From Candidatus Gastranaerophilales bacterium (GTDB lineage Bacteria; Cyanobacteriota; Vampirovibrionia; Gastranaerophilales; Gastranaerophilaceae), in assembly GCA_944326465.1 (NCBI GenBank), contig CALVEB010000011.1, positions 1 through 63,836 on the forward strand: a DNA stretch of 63,836 nucleotides, read 5' to 3'. Under the pieces are notes generated by a model. That model was not told the DNA's origin. It made no database searches and worked only from the letters and a program-made list of their open reading frames with translations. This document shows, piece after piece, positions 55,048 through 63,737 of this stretch. How positions within the stretch are numbered: position 1 is the stretch's first letter; every line of letters begins with the position of its first letter. A program made the position numbers and the translations under genes.

Positions 55048-57828
55048 ATGGTTATAAAAAAATCAATGAAAATAATTGCACGCATAGCAATATATCTGAT
55101 ACTACTTTATTTAATATTAATGGCATTATATATACGTGTTTTACCTGCACTTGTTTCAAATAAAACAGTTATCAATCAGGTTGAAAAATATCTTCATAAA
55201 ACCCTCGGGGTTGAACTGGAAATAATTAATCCTGAATTAAAAACAAATTTCAATCCTGTGATAGGTTTTAAAATAGAAAAAATCAAATTAAACAAAGGTG
55301 ATGAAAAATTACTTTTTGCTCAAAATTTTGACTCTGTAATTTCTTTCGAAAAATTATTTTCAAAAGAAATTGTTGTAAGAAAATTCGGAGCGGACAATTT
55401 GCTTGTTGATTTTACAAAATTAAGTGAATTATTCCCTGCTCAAACTGAAAAGAAAGAACAAAAACCGTCTGAGTGGAATGTGGATTTGTTTGATTCAATT
55501 TTGTATCTTAAAAACAGTTTCATTGTCTACAAAATTAATCCTGATACCACAATAAAAATTAACGCAAAAAAACTCGGCGTAAATAACAATTTAAAAGTAG
55601 AACGCTTTGTTCATTTTGATATTAATATTGACATAGTAAAAAATAACAAAACCGTTAACATTGCTATTGCTGATGAAAACAAAGTTATCATAAAAGATAA
55701 ACATTTATACATAAACAACTGCAATTTGAACATTAATAAATCCAAAATGTTTATTAATGCTTATGCGGGTAAAAAAGATTTTGAAATTCTTGTTTATGCA
55801 AAAAGATTTTTCATACCGGATGTTATCAAATTATTGCAAACAAATGTTGTCGAAAACAATATAAACGATATTCTTGTATATTTTGACGGGTTGAACGGCG
55901 ACTTTGATTTCGGATTAAAATTCAACAAAAAAGGTATGGATGGACAGGTCAAAGTTAACAGAGTTTCAACAAAACTTGTTCCGCTTGCAAATTTACCGGC
56001 AAATCTTACTAACGGCATAATTAAACTTGATGAAAAAACAATTACCCTGACTGATTTCAAGGGATATTATGACAATAACAAATCAAATACATTCAGTTTT
56101 ACCGGTACAGTGGATGATTACCTTAAATCAATTGATACAAAAATTGATATGAATGCGAAATTGACAAATGATTTCACGGAAAAATATCTTTCAAAACTTG
56201 TCGGTATCCCGATTACACTTGTCGGCAATGCGAATTCCAAAATCGTTGTAAATTCTATCTACAACAAAATAGATGTTATGCTTGCAGGAAAAATAGCCAA
56301 AGGTGATGACATACTTGTTGACGGCGCGTCATTAAGTCCAACCGGCTATGACAGAGCCGTAAAGGCGGATATTCATTGCGAAGGCAATATTGTCAATATA
56401 AAAGATATAAATTATTATATTGCGGCTGATATAAATAAAAATTCAAAACTAAAACCGATATTAACACTTAAAGGTAATTTTGATATCGCTAAAAACAAAC
56501 TTCTTGATATAGGATTTGAAATTCCGAATCCGCTTCCGAGTGAATTTTTAAATGTTTTAATCGGACAAAGAATGTTTAGAAAAGGTCAATTTTACGGCAA
56601 CATGCATTATTACGATAACAACGGAAAATATCCTGTTTTAAGCGGAAATCTTGAAGCTGACAAAATACTGATACCGTCACAGCGTATGTTCCTTAAAAAA
56701 GGCAGCATTTCAACAAATAACGGAACAGTAAACATTACAGCAAACGGCAAATACCGCCGCACAGGATACGATTTTTCAGGAAAAATCAATAACGCAATTA
56801 AATTCCCTGTAGTTATAAAAGATATTAATTTAACGCTGGATGATGTTGATATAGACAGAATACTTGCAACAATGAACACTCCTGTTGATGAAGCACAAAA
56901 AGAACAAAATATCGAAACTATTCAGTCAGAAGAAGATATAGAAAAAGATGACAGTGCTGCACCAACATTTGATTTTTCAAATTTAATCATTGAAAACTGT
57001 GTTCTTCATGTTGTAAAAGGTAAATACAAAGACATTAATTTTAGCAATGTAAAAGCCAAAATGACACTTGATAAAAACAGTCTGTTAAAAGTTTTCTCAA
57101 ACAGATTTGACATAGCGGAAGGTCATACATCCGCAAACATTAACTGCGATTTGAAGAAACACAAATACAGCATTGTTCTGGGAATAAAAGATGTCAATTC
57201 CGATATAATGTCAACCTCAATTCTTAATTTGAAACGTGAAATTTCAGGCAAAGCAAGCGGACTTATTTCGCTCAATACAGATGAAAGTCTGAAACTAAAC
57301 GGCTCTATAAAATTCATTGTAAAAGACGGTACAATTCAAAAAGTCGGACTGGTTGAATATATCTTGAAATTCGCCTCTATATTCAGAAACCCTGTTGCAA
57401 TGATAAGCCCTGCAATATTCTCTGATATGGTCAATATTCCTGAAGGAAATTTTGACAAAATCACAGGCGAATTGTATCTGAAAGACAATGTTATAGAAAT
57501 GATGAAAATAAAATCTTACGCATCACAATTAAGCGCATTTATTGTCGGAAGATATGAACTTGAAAGCGGCGATGCGGCATTGAGAATTTATACAAAATTT
57601 TCAAATCAGGGCAAAGGTTTTGCAGGCGCTTTGAGAAATTTTTCACTCAACAGTCTCGCAAACAGAATACCGCTCAACAGCCGCAACGACAGCAACTATT
57701 ATGCAGCTGAACTTTCTCAATTGCCTCCAATTGATGCGGATGAAAAAGATTGTCAGGTATTCCTCACAAAAGTTGACGGCGATGTACAGCGCAACAACTT
57801 TATTTCATCATTGAAAAAAATTAAATAA
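55048..57828 (+). CDS. AsmA-like inner-membrane-anchored protein
   Basis: This 926-residue protein has an N-terminal membrane anchor (about 10-32, IARIAIYLILLYLILMALYI), then long repetitive beta-strand structure with AsmA/YhdP-like features: INQVEKYLHKTLGVELEIIN, GFKIEKIKL, FDSVISFEKLFSKEIVVRKF. The C-terminal region resembles the AsmA_2 domain (GKASGLISLNTDESLKLNGS, VEYILKFASIF, FDKITGELYLKDNVIEM). AsmA-like proteins are bridge-type carriers of phospholipid between membranes. This suggests a two-membrane envelope. It is divergent from the WG-repeat gene. Confidence 0.82.
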   Translation: MVIKKSMKIIARIAIYLILLYLILMALYIRVLPALVSNKTVINQVEKYLHKTLGVELEIINPELKTNFNPVIGFKIEKIKLNKGDEKLLFAQNFDSVISFEKLFSKEIVVRKFGADNLLVDFTKLSELFPAQTEKKEQKPSEWNVDLFDSILYLKNSFIVYKINPDTTIKINAKKLGVNNNLKVERFVHFDINIDIVKNNKTVNIAIADENKVIIKDKHLYINNCNLNINKSKMFINAYAGKKDFEILVYAKRFFIPDVIKLLQTNVVENNINDILVYFDGLNGDFDFGLKFNKKGMDGQVKVNRVSTKLVPLANLPANLTNGIIKLDEKTITLTDFKGYYDNNKSNTFSFTGTVDDYLKSIDTKIDMNAKLTNDFTEKYLSKLVGIPITLVGNANSKIVVNSIYNKIDVMLAGKIAKGDDILVDGASLSPTGYDRAVKADIHCEGNIVNIKDINYYIAADINKNSKLKPILTLKGNFDIAKNKLLDIGFEIPNPLPSEFLNVLIGQRMFRKGQFYGNMHYYDNNGKYPVLSGNLEADKILIPSQRMFLKKGSISTNNGTVNITANGKYRRTGYDFSGKINNAIKFPVVIKDINLTLDDVDIDRILATMNTPVDEAQKEQNIETIQSEEDIEKDDSAAPTFDFSNLIIENCVLHVVKGKYKDINFSNVKAKMTLDKNSLLKVFSNRFDIAEGHTSANINCDLKKHKYSIVLGIKDVNSDIMSTSILNLKREISGKASGLISLNTDESLKLNGSIKFIVKDGTIQKVGLVEYILKFASIFRNPVAMISPAIFSDMVNIPEGNFDKITGELYLKDNVIEMMKIKSYASQLSAFIVGRYELESGDAALRIYTKFSNQGKGFAGALRNFSLNSLANRIPLNSRNDSNYYAAELSQLPPIDADEKDCQVFLTKVDGDVQRNNFISSLKKIK

Positions 57829-57848
57829 ATCAAATAAAATTAGACACG

Positions 57849-57876
57849 AAAAAGCGGTCTTGTTAGACCGCTTTTT
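57849..57876. terminator. Bidirectional terminator
   Basis: AAAAAGCGGTCT, loop TGTT, AGACCGCTTTTT. It serves the AsmA-like gene and, in reverse, the gene at 57898. Confidence 0.92.
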
Positions 57877-57897
57877 GCTTTTAAAATCGTTAAATTC

Positions 57898-58458
57898 TTA
57901 GCAAGCGCAAGAACAATCTTCAACTCTTGCTTCAGCATTTACACTGCAAAAGTTAAAACTTTCAACAGATGAAACCTGTGCATAGTTATAACCGTCGATT
58001 TCAACGTCAGCTGCTTGTTTCATTGCTAAAAGTGAAATATTTTTTGCAACTTTTGAATCAACAATAAGTCTGTTAACTCTCATGTCTTTTGGCAAGGCAT
58101 CAACTTTTGTGCTCTTGATGTTCAAAGTGTTTACTCTGATGTCGCTGTTCAATTTTTCAACAGTGCTTTTTTCAAGAGTTAAATAATCTGCACCGATGTG
58201 AGAAGGTAATTTTTTGAATTTTGCTGCTGTCATGTCAACAACTTTTGCATCAATCGGGCATGCAAAGTTTTTAACTTCCGCACCTGCAAGGTTTAATGTT
58301 TCGCTAACCCAGCCGATTGTCAATTTGTCAATTGTACATTTTGAAAGGTTTAAATTACCTTCAATGTTGCCGAGTTCCAAATGTTTGATTGTGCAGCCTG
58401 AAAGATCTAAATCTCCACCGTTGTAGCTGCTGATAATTTGCTCATAATCTTTTTTCAT
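57898..58458 (-). CDS. Beta-solenoid-like protein with Cys-rich tail
   Basis: This 186-residue cytoplasmic protein has repeating units of about 18-22 residues with the pattern LDLSGCTIKHLELGNIEGNLNLSKCTIDKLTI and later LTLEKSTVEKLNSDIRVNTLNIKSTKVDALPKDMRVNRL. The spacing is like pentapeptide or leucine-rich solenoids. The last 15 residues are Cys-rich (NFCSV ... VEDCSCAC), reminiscent of metal-binding or modified peptides. There is no signal peptide. Its function is unknown. Confidence 0.72.
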   Translation of the reverse strand: MKKDYEQIISSYNGGDLDLSGCTIKHLELGNIEGNLNLSKCTIDKLTIGWVSETLNLAGAEVKNFACPIDAKVVDMTAAKFKKLPSHIGADYLTLEKSTVEKLNSDIRVNTLNIKSTKVDALPKDMRVNRLIVDSKVAKNISLLAMKQAADVEIDGYNYAQVSSVESFNFCSVNAEARVEDCSCAC

Positions 58459-58582
58459 GAATGTCGTCTCCTCTTTTAAGTTGTACCTATAATTTAAAGA
58501 AAATGAAAAATTTAAACATCCTCTAAATATATGTTTTTATATTACATTTATAATCAAAATTATGAAAATTTTTAAAATTTCT

Positions 58583-59245
58583 TCATAAAGTAAGCATGAA
58601 TAAAATTATTAAAAAAGATATGACAGCAGATACAGCTACCAAAAGCCAATATATAGATATAGTGCGGGTTTTGGCCTGTCTTTTTTGCGAAGTTTTTTTA
58701 GAATAAACCTGTTTATTTTTTGATTTTTTCTCTGATTTTTTTATATTTTTTTCGGTTAAAGATTTCTTTTTGGCATGCTTGTATTTTTCCTCCAGAGTTT
58801 CATCTTTTTCCCCTGTGACAAGCAATTCAATATCGTAATGCAAATTCAAAATATTTTTGGAAGAATTTTTGTAATAAACCGAATAATTTATTGCGGTTTC
58901 AAACGCACGCTGCAAACATTCAAGAGCCTTTGTTCCGTCCTTAGAAACTTTTGCAGAATGCGCAGAAATATTTCCATGCTTTTTTATAAAATATAGATCA
59001 TCCAAAAATTCTTTTTCTTCCTCTGAACCGCATGATTTATCTTTTAAAGTCGCAAGCATATCGTCAAAAGTCTGTTCATTTTTTCTGCGATCACCGAGAA
59101 CATTTTTACATACTTGTTCTGCAAATCTTCTTGTCTGCGTCATGGATTGCTCAAAATATTCATCGCGGTATAATTTTTCTGCATCGGCCGCAATTTCATA
59201 TAAATCGTAATCAATTTTTTTCAAAAAATCAAAATTAGTTGCCAT
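58583..59245 (-). CDS. DUF4145-domain membrane protein
   Basis: The product is 220 residues from the ATG at 59245 (AAGGA upstream); an ATG at 59263 is possible. Residues 1-110 have the DUF4145 pattern: YDLYEIAADAEKLYRDEYFEQSMTQTRRFAEQVC, then DDLYFIKKHGNISAH. DUF4145 is found in restriction enzymes and in membrane proteins of this type. A Lys-rich linker (about 140-190) and a C-terminal transmembrane helix (about 197-217) follow. The role is unknown. Confidence 0.78.
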   Translation of the reverse strand: MATNFDFLKKIDYDLYEIAADAEKLYRDEYFEQSMTQTRRFAEQVCKNVLGDRRKNEQTFDDMLATLKDKSCGSEEEKEFLDDLYFIKKHGNISAHSAKVSKDGTKALECLQRAFETAINYSVYYKNSSKNILNLHYDIELLVTGEKDETLEEKYKHAKKKSLTEKNIKKSEKKSKNKQVYSKKTSQKRQAKTRTISIYWLLVAVSAVISFLIILFMLTL

Positions 59246-59370
59246 GAATTTTTCCTTCATCACACTACCATTTCCTGCAAAAAATTATACCATAAATTAC
59301 ACTTTCTGCTGATTAAAATACGATTAAAAACACTCATAATTATTGGTGTACAAAGATAAGGAGTTTTACT

Positions 59371-59610
59371 ATGCGTCAAGACGAAAATAAAAAAGAAACA
59401 CTGAAAGAAAAAGCTCACGAAAAAGCTGCAGAATTAAAAGAAAATGTAGAAAAAGGTGCAGAAAAAGTCAAAGAAAAAATGCACGATGCAAAAGAACACG
59501 TTAAAGAAGATGCACACAAAATTAAAGAAAAAATCGCTGAAAAAGCAGATGATGTGAAAGAAAAACTTCACAAAGAAAAAGAGAAAAAAGACGACAAAAA
59601 AAATGCATAA
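59371..59610 (+). CDS. Small highly charged amphipathic protein (LEA/YtxH-like)
   Basis: This 79-residue protein is composed almost only of K, E, A, D, H and M, in 11-residue-like periodicity (AAELKENVEKGAEKVKEKMHDAKEHVKEDAHKIK). It is like late-embryogenesis-abundant or CsbD/YtxH-type stress proteins, unstructured alone and helical on membranes. AAGGAG precedes the ATG. The LEA link is by composition and period only. Confidence 0.8.
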   Translation: MRQDENKKETLKEKAHEKAAELKENVEKGAEKVKEKMHDAKEHVKEDAHKIKEKIAEKADDVKEKLHKEKEKKDDKKNA

Positions 59611-59617
59611 AATAACT

Positions 59618-59651
59618 AAAATAGTCTGATAAAAATTCAGACTATTTTTTT
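59618..59651 (+). terminator. Terminator of the LEA-like gene
   Basis: AAAATAGTCTGA, 7-base loop, TCAGACTATTTT, then further T. Confidence 0.92.
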
Positions 59652-59748
59652 AATAAAAATAAAAATTGTCACGTTCAAATAACACAAAAGCGATAAAAAT
59701 TTTTCTCAAATTATTTAAAATTTTTTGTGTAACAAGGAGAAAAAATTT

Positions 59749-60705
59749 ATGACAGAACCATCATCAAGATTACCAAATTTAACCAAAGACACCGAAGAAT
59801 TTATAAATGAAATTGAAAGCGAAAATACCACACCTTTATATGAACTTACTCCTCAGGAGGCAAGAGATTTTTTGAAAAATTTGCAGTCAAAAACTTTCAA
59901 AAAAATTGATGCCGATATTGAGGAAATTGATATAGAAGGAGTAAAAACATTTGTCGTAAAACCGCTGACTGATACGACAAAAAAATTACCGGCAGTTCTA
60001 TATCTTCATGGCGGCGGCTGGGTAATGGGAGATGAGTATGTTTTTGATAATTTGATAAGAAAAATTGCAAACTGTTCAGATACTGTCGTAGTATTTCCGC
60101 AATACTCTCCGGCGCCGGAAGCGCAATATCCACAACAGATTAATGAAGCATATTCTGTTTTAAATTACATATATAACAACGCTGAAAAATTAAATATTGA
60201 TAAAAATAAAATTGCACTAATGGGTGACAGCGCAGGCGGAAATATGGCAACTGTTCTTGCTCTAAAATCCAAAGACGAAAAAGGCCCGAAAATTAAATTT
60301 CAACTTCTTCTTTATCCTGTTACAAACGCTGATATGGATACAGATTCTTACGAAAAATTTTCAGACGGCCCATGGCTTACTAAAAAAGCAATGGAATGGT
60401 TTTGGAATTCTTATGTACCGGAAGATGCCGCCAGAAACAATAAATACATTTCGCCGCTGCATGCGGATTTAGAAGACCTTAAAGGTTTACCTTCAACCTT
60501 AATCATCACCGTGGAAAACGATGTTTTGCGTGATGAGGGTGAAGCCTACGCAAGAAAACTCGATAACGCTGGCGTTGATGTTATAAATGTCAGAATAAAC
60601 GGCACAATCCACGATTTTATGATGCTGAATGCATTATCTGAAACCGAACCTGTTAAAGGCGCTCTTAAAATAATTTGTTCTGTTCTAAAATCCGAACTTT
60701 ACTAA
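59749..60705 (+). CDS. Alpha/beta hydrolase, HSL-type esterase
   Basis: The product is 318 residues from the ATG at 59749 (AAGGAGA upstream). Hormone-sensitive-lipase (family IV) motifs: oxyanion LHGGGWVMG (about 86-94), nucleophile GDSAGGNMA (about 163-171), the acid in ENDVLRDEGEAYA (about 256-268), and His in GTIHDFMML (about 284-292). It would cleave short-chain esters in the cytoplasm. No signal peptide is seen. It stands alone with its own terminator. Confidence 0.92.
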   Translation: MTEPSSRLPNLTKDTEEFINEIESENTTPLYELTPQEARDFLKNLQSKTFKKIDADIEEIDIEGVKTFVVKPLTDTTKKLPAVLYLHGGGWVMGDEYVFDNLIRKIANCSDTVVVFPQYSPAPEAQYPQQINEAYSVLNYIYNNAEKLNIDKNKIALMGDSAGGNMATVLALKSKDEKGPKIKFQLLLYPVTNADMDTDSYEKFSDGPWLTKKAMEWFWNSYVPEDAARNNKYISPLHADLEDLKGLPSTLIITVENDVLRDEGEAYARKLDNAGVDVINVRINGTIHDFMMLNALSETEPVKGALKIICSVLKSELY

Positions 60706-60734
60706 AAAAAGCTCACCCGATGGGTGAGCTTTTT
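60706..60734. terminator. Bidirectional terminator
   Basis: AAAAAGCTCACCC, loop GAT, GGGTGAGCTTTTT. It lies between the convergent esterase and holin-family genes. Confidence 0.93.
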
Positions 60735-60738
60735 GCTG

Positions 60739-61077
60739 TTATTTCCAGACAACGGAATTTATTATTAAACTCAAAAACGATAAAACGATTGAGCCTAAAA
60801 ATGCACTCACAAATCCGTCAACATGAACCCCCGGCGCCAGATATCCAGCAAGCATAAATAGCAAAGCATTTATGATTAAACCAAATATTCCGAGTGTTAA
60901 AAAATTTATAGGTAATGTTATAAGCTGAATAACCGGTCTGATAAAAATATTAATCAGGGCAATCACAACGCACACAAGCATAGCACTGGAAAAATTTTCA
61001 ACAGAAATTCCCGGAACAAGCCATGCTATAAATATAATTGCAAGTGCATACAAAAGCCACGAAATAAGTAATGACAT
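60739..61077 (-). CDS. Phage-holin-family (DUF360-like) membrane protein
   Basis: The product is 112 residues from the ATG at 61077, chosen because AGGAAG lies upstream and the protein starts MSLLISWLLYALAIIFIAWL. Four membrane helices are predicted, with the typical IRPVIQLITLPINFLTLGIFGLIINALLF segment of the Phage_holin_4_2 family. It is a chromosomal family of unknown function and there is no phage context here. Confidence 0.87.
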   Translation of the reverse strand: MSLLISWLLYALAIIFIAWLVPGISVENFSSAMLVCVVIALINIFIRPVIQLITLPINFLTLGIFGLIINALLFMLAGYLAPGVHVDGFVSAFLGSIVLSFLSLIINSVVWK

Positions 61078-61158
61078 AATACTTCCTTTCTTTATCTTAC
61101 ACAATACTATTTTAAGCTGTACAACCGCAAATTACATTAACAAAAAAGCTAATAAATT

Positions 61159-61503
61159 TTACTCTTTATCCTCTATAAGTATTAAGTGCCAGCCAAATTG
61201 TGTATGCACAGGGGCTGAAACCTCACCTACAGGTGTACCAAACGCTGCTTTTTCAAATTCCGGAACCATTTGTCCGCGGCCAAAATATCCGAGTTCGCCG
61301 CCGTTTTGACCGGAAGGACATTTTGAATATCTCATCGCCAATATTGAAAAATCAGCACCTTTATTAAGTTCGCGTTTCAAATTTATCGCCTCAATTTCAC
61401 TGTCAACAAGAATATGTTTTGCTCTTACTTTTGTGAAATCCTGTGCCACTGCAATTGAACAAATTGATAAAATGACAACTAAAAATTTAATTAAATGTTT
61501 CAT
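61159..61503 (-). CDS. PpiC-type (parvulin) peptidyl-prolyl isomerase
   Basis: The product is 114 residues from the ATG at 61503. Signal peptide MKHLIKFLVVILSICSIAVA, then a single parvulin domain: VRAKHILVDSEIEAINLKRELNKGADFSILAMRYSKCPSGQNGGELGYFGRGQMVPEFEKAAF, ending with FGWHLILIED. It is a small exported isomerase, probably assisting folding of envelope proteins. It has no chaperone domain, unlike SurA or PrsA. Confidence 0.92.
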   Translation of the reverse strand: MKHLIKFLVVILSICSIAVAQDFTKVRAKHILVDSEIEAINLKRELNKGADFSILAMRYSKCPSGQNGGELGYFGRGQMVPEFEKAAFGTPVGEVSAPVHTQFGWHLILIEDKE

Positions 61504-61542
61504 AATTTTTTTATCCCTCATTTTGAATTGAAAATCAATAGC

Positions 61543-62205
61543 TTAATCGGCTATTCTTACCTGATTACGTCCGTTTTCTTTTGCCTTATACAGTGCATCA
61601 TCCGCAAAATCAAAAAATTCCCACGGTGTTTGTGCTTTATCTAAATCTGATGTTACGCCAATACTGATAGTAATTTTTAAATCCTGATTTTTGTATTTAA
61701 AATGATTGTTTTCAACAGCCGCTCTTAATCTTTCAAGCGGTATCAATGCGTTTTCGGCGTTAGTTTCAGTGAGTATAACCACAAATTCTTCTCCGCCGTA
61801 TCTGAAAACCATATCGGTTTTTCTAAACGCTTCGTTTATCAAAAATGCGACTTCTTTTAACACATAATCGCCGCATGCATGGCCATAGGTATCATTAACT
61901 TTTTTGAAGAAATCAACGTCAATCATCGCAACGCTCAAATCATTTTTATACCTTTTTGCGCGTAAAAATTCACGCTCAAGATTAGCCTCAAAATGCCGCC
62001 TGTTAAATAGTCCTGTGAGTCCGTCTGTTAAAGACAAATGCTTTGTCTGAGTATACATAAAATTGATCTTTTTTATGACATCGTTTTTGTTGGCATCAGG
62101 TACATCAAAACCTTCAATAATACTTTGAATGTTTTTTTGTATCTCATCCAGCATTTCGTCGGAAAAATCAAAACTTATATTTTCTAAATTTGAACTATCA
62201 CCCAT
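61543..62205 (-). CDS. GGDEF diguanylate cyclase
   Basis: This 220-residue protein has a short helical N-terminus (about 1-55) and then a complete GGDEF domain: DGLTGLFNRRHFEANLEREF, IDVDFFKKVNDTYGHACGDYVLK, the active-site GGEEF (about 141) and the inhibitory RxxD site (RKTD) five residues before it, then ISIGVT and DDALYKAKENGRNQV. It should make c-di-GMP with product inhibition. The signal input is not seen. It lies divergently from the HD gene. Confidence 0.93.
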   Translation of the reverse strand: MGDSSNLENISFDFSDEMLDEIQKNIQSIIEGFDVPDANKNDVIKKINFMYTQTKHLSLTDGLTGLFNRRHFEANLEREFLRAKRYKNDLSVAMIDVDFFKKVNDTYGHACGDYVLKEVAFLINEAFRKTDMVFRYGGEEFVVILTETNAENALIPLERLRAAVENNHFKYKNQDLKITISIGVTSDLDKAQTPWEFFDFADDALYKAKENGRNQVRIAD

Positions 62206-62277
62206 AACTTCTACCTGTACAAAAAATATTATAACATAAAAATTGCAAGCAGAATTTTTTTTTGCTAGATTTTTTTT

Positions 62278-62868
62278 ATGAAAAAACTTAACTCTGAAGA
62301 ATTATTATCTAAATACGGAATAAAGGTTTTACACTCGCAGGAAGTGAATAGACTTGCGATGATGATATTTGACGAAACCTGTAAAATCCTTTATCCACTT
62401 ACACCGCGGGAGCGTGAATATCTGAGAGCCGCTGCATTATTACATGATATCGGGTATTTTGTAAGTGCAGAAAAACACAATAAACATACACTTAAAATGA
62501 TTCAGGATGAGGGGATTGAAGGCTTTGACAGTAGGGAATTAAAAATTATCGGCTGTATTTGCCGGTATCACCGCGGCAGCCTGCCCGACAAAACAAAACA
62601 TGAAATCTATAAGGATTTAGAGAAAAAGGAAAGGAAAATGGTGAAACGTCTTGGCGGCATTTTGAAGCTTGCCGACGGGCTTGTCAGAGGCGATAAACAC
62701 CAGATAAAAAATATCAAACTTGAATATGACGCTGTTGATAATATTGTTAAATTTATTTTATACCCTTTAGAAGGCGGCTTGCCAGATATTAATTGCGCAT
62801 TAAGGAAACGCGATCTTTTTGAACTCGGCTTTAAATGCCAGTCAGTTATAGTATTTTCACACGAATAA
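62278..62868 (+). CDS. HD-domain phosphohydrolase
   Basis: This 196-residue protein has an HD motif in AALLHDIGYFVSAEKHNKHT (about 53-72), with the first His of the metal site in VLHSQEVNRLA and further residues in CICRYHRG and LKLADGLVRG. This is like the HD part of Ppx/GppA-type proteins. It is divergent from the diguanylate cyclase, but it is not an HD-GYP. The substrate is unknown; a nucleotide is likely. Confidence 0.85.
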   Translation: MKKLNSEELLSKYGIKVLHSQEVNRLAMMIFDETCKILYPLTPREREYLRAAALLHDIGYFVSAEKHNKHTLKMIQDEGIEGFDSRELKIIGCICRYHRGSLPDKTKHEIYKDLEKKERKMVKRLGGILKLADGLVRGDKHQIKNIKLEYDAVDNIVKFILYPLEGGLPDINCALRKRDLFELGFKCQSVIVFSHE

Positions 62869-62872
62869 CATT

Positions 62873-62892
62873 TTGTAAAGATATCTTTACAA
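62873..62892. promoter_or_regulatory. 20-bp perfect palindrome
   Basis: TTGTAAAGATATCTTTACAA, two bases after the HD-gene stop and upstream of the gene at 63014. There is no T run, so an operator is more likely than a terminator. Confidence 0.55.
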
Positions 62893-62961
62893 TTATCTTT
62901 ATTTTGTAACATTTCTTCATGAAAAATACTTTATATAAGTAGGGAAAAAAATAAAGAAAGG

Positions 62962-63004
62962 CAGCCGGCGATTTAGAGATCGTCAGATTTAGGATAGCCG
63001 GTTG
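62962..63004 (+). promoter_or_regulatory. Leader hairpin before gene at 63014
   Basis: CAGCCGGC (62962) pairs with GCCGGTTG (62997), enclosing a GATTTAGAGATC mini-stem. It sits right before the ribosome-binding site (AAAAGGA) and may affect translation. Confidence 0.45.
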
Positions 63005-63013
63005 AAAAGGACA

Positions 63014-63307
63014 ATGAGTTTTGATGTAAATGTATTAAGCACCAAGCCGATAATCAAAGCGGCCGCGAACATGCAAAACGACGGCGGCAGCGGGGGAAAT
63101 CTCGGTTATATGGAGCGGGATGTCGGCGAGCAGGAAAAGAAAAAGCAGAAATATGAAAGTCTTTTTGCGAAACGACCCGAATACGATATTTTAGACTTTC
63201 AAAAGGAAATTCCAATGCCGGAGGATGAGGCATTTTCACTCAAAAAATTTGTAGAAAAGGTTATTCATAATATTAAAAAACTTTTTAAAGTAGGCAAGAA
63301 TAAATAA
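63014..63307 (+). CDS. Small unknown protein
   Basis: The product is 97 residues from the ATG at 63014. It starts MSFDVNVLSTKPIIKAAANM, with a Gly-rich NDGGSGGNLGYMERD segment, then a Lys/Glu-rich helix and a basic C-terminus (NIKKLFKVGKNK). No family is recognised. AAAAGGA is just upstream. A TTG at 63002 would add four residues. Confidence 0.7.
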   Translation: MSFDVNVLSTKPIIKAAANMQNDGGSGGNLGYMERDVGEQEKKKQKYESLFAKRPEYDILDFQKEIPMPEDEAFSLKKFVEKVIHNIKKLFKVGKNK

Positions 63308-63556
63308 AGAATTGTTGTTAATAAAACAGCCAACGCTTATATGCTGTAATGACTGTATTTAAGGGAATAAGTGGAATAAGTTCATAATACCCCTAAAACC
63401 TTAAGGTAACGTAAAAATATAGTATTGCGTGTTTTAAAGTTATTAAATGAATAACGTAATTAAGTTAAACGAGAACAGCGCGGTCCACATAATAAAAAAG
63501 AGAAGAGCAGAAAGAAATTGTAAAGTAATGAAAAATATTTTTACGAATAGAATATC
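63308..63556. other. AT-rich intergenic region
   Basis: No gene is seen. AAGGGAATAAG-type phrases resemble the 35-base repeat at 48971. The tRNA-Ser promoter follows. Confidence 0.5.
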
Positions 63557-63584
63557 TTGACAAAAAATTTTGATTAGATAGGAT
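63557..63584 (+). promoter_or_regulatory. Promoter of tRNA-Ser
   Basis: TTGACA (63557-63562), 16 bases, TAGGAT (63579-63584), 23 bases before the tRNA. Confidence 0.75.
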
Positions 63585-63607
63585 ATAAGTATATCCAACA
63601 ACGGAAT

Positions 63608-63697
63608 GGAGGAGTGCCAGAGCGGTTGATTGGAGCAGTCTTGAAAACTGTCGAACGTTTCCGCGTTCCGTGGGTTCGAATCCCACCTCCTCCTCCA
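63608..63697 (+). tRNA. tRNA-Ser (TGA)
   Basis: Acceptor GGAGGAG / CTCCTCC, anticodon stem GCAGT/ACTGT with loop CTTGAAA (anticodon TGA), long variable arm (CGAACGTTTCCGCGTTC), T arm GTGGG TTCGAAT CCCAC. The 3' end reads TCCA, so CCA is encoded and position 73 would be T, where most serine tRNAs have G. Confidence 0.95.
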
Positions 63698-63700
63698 TTT

Positions 63701-63734
63701 TAAAAGCCCGAGCCATAAAGGTTTCGGGCTTTTA
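63701..63734. terminator. Terminator of tRNA-Ser
   Basis: TAAAAGCCCGA and TCGGGCTTTTA form an 11-bp stem. It also serves the convergent gene at 63738. Confidence 0.88.
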
Positions 63735-63737
63735 ATA

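Noticed and set aside
60739-61077. Prophage because of a holin-family gene
   Set aside because: No other phage gene is nearby; this family is common on chromosomes.
62941-63013. c-di-GMP (GEMM) riboswitch before the gene at 63014
   Set aside because: The hairpin does not contain the conserved GEMM core; only a simple stem is seen.
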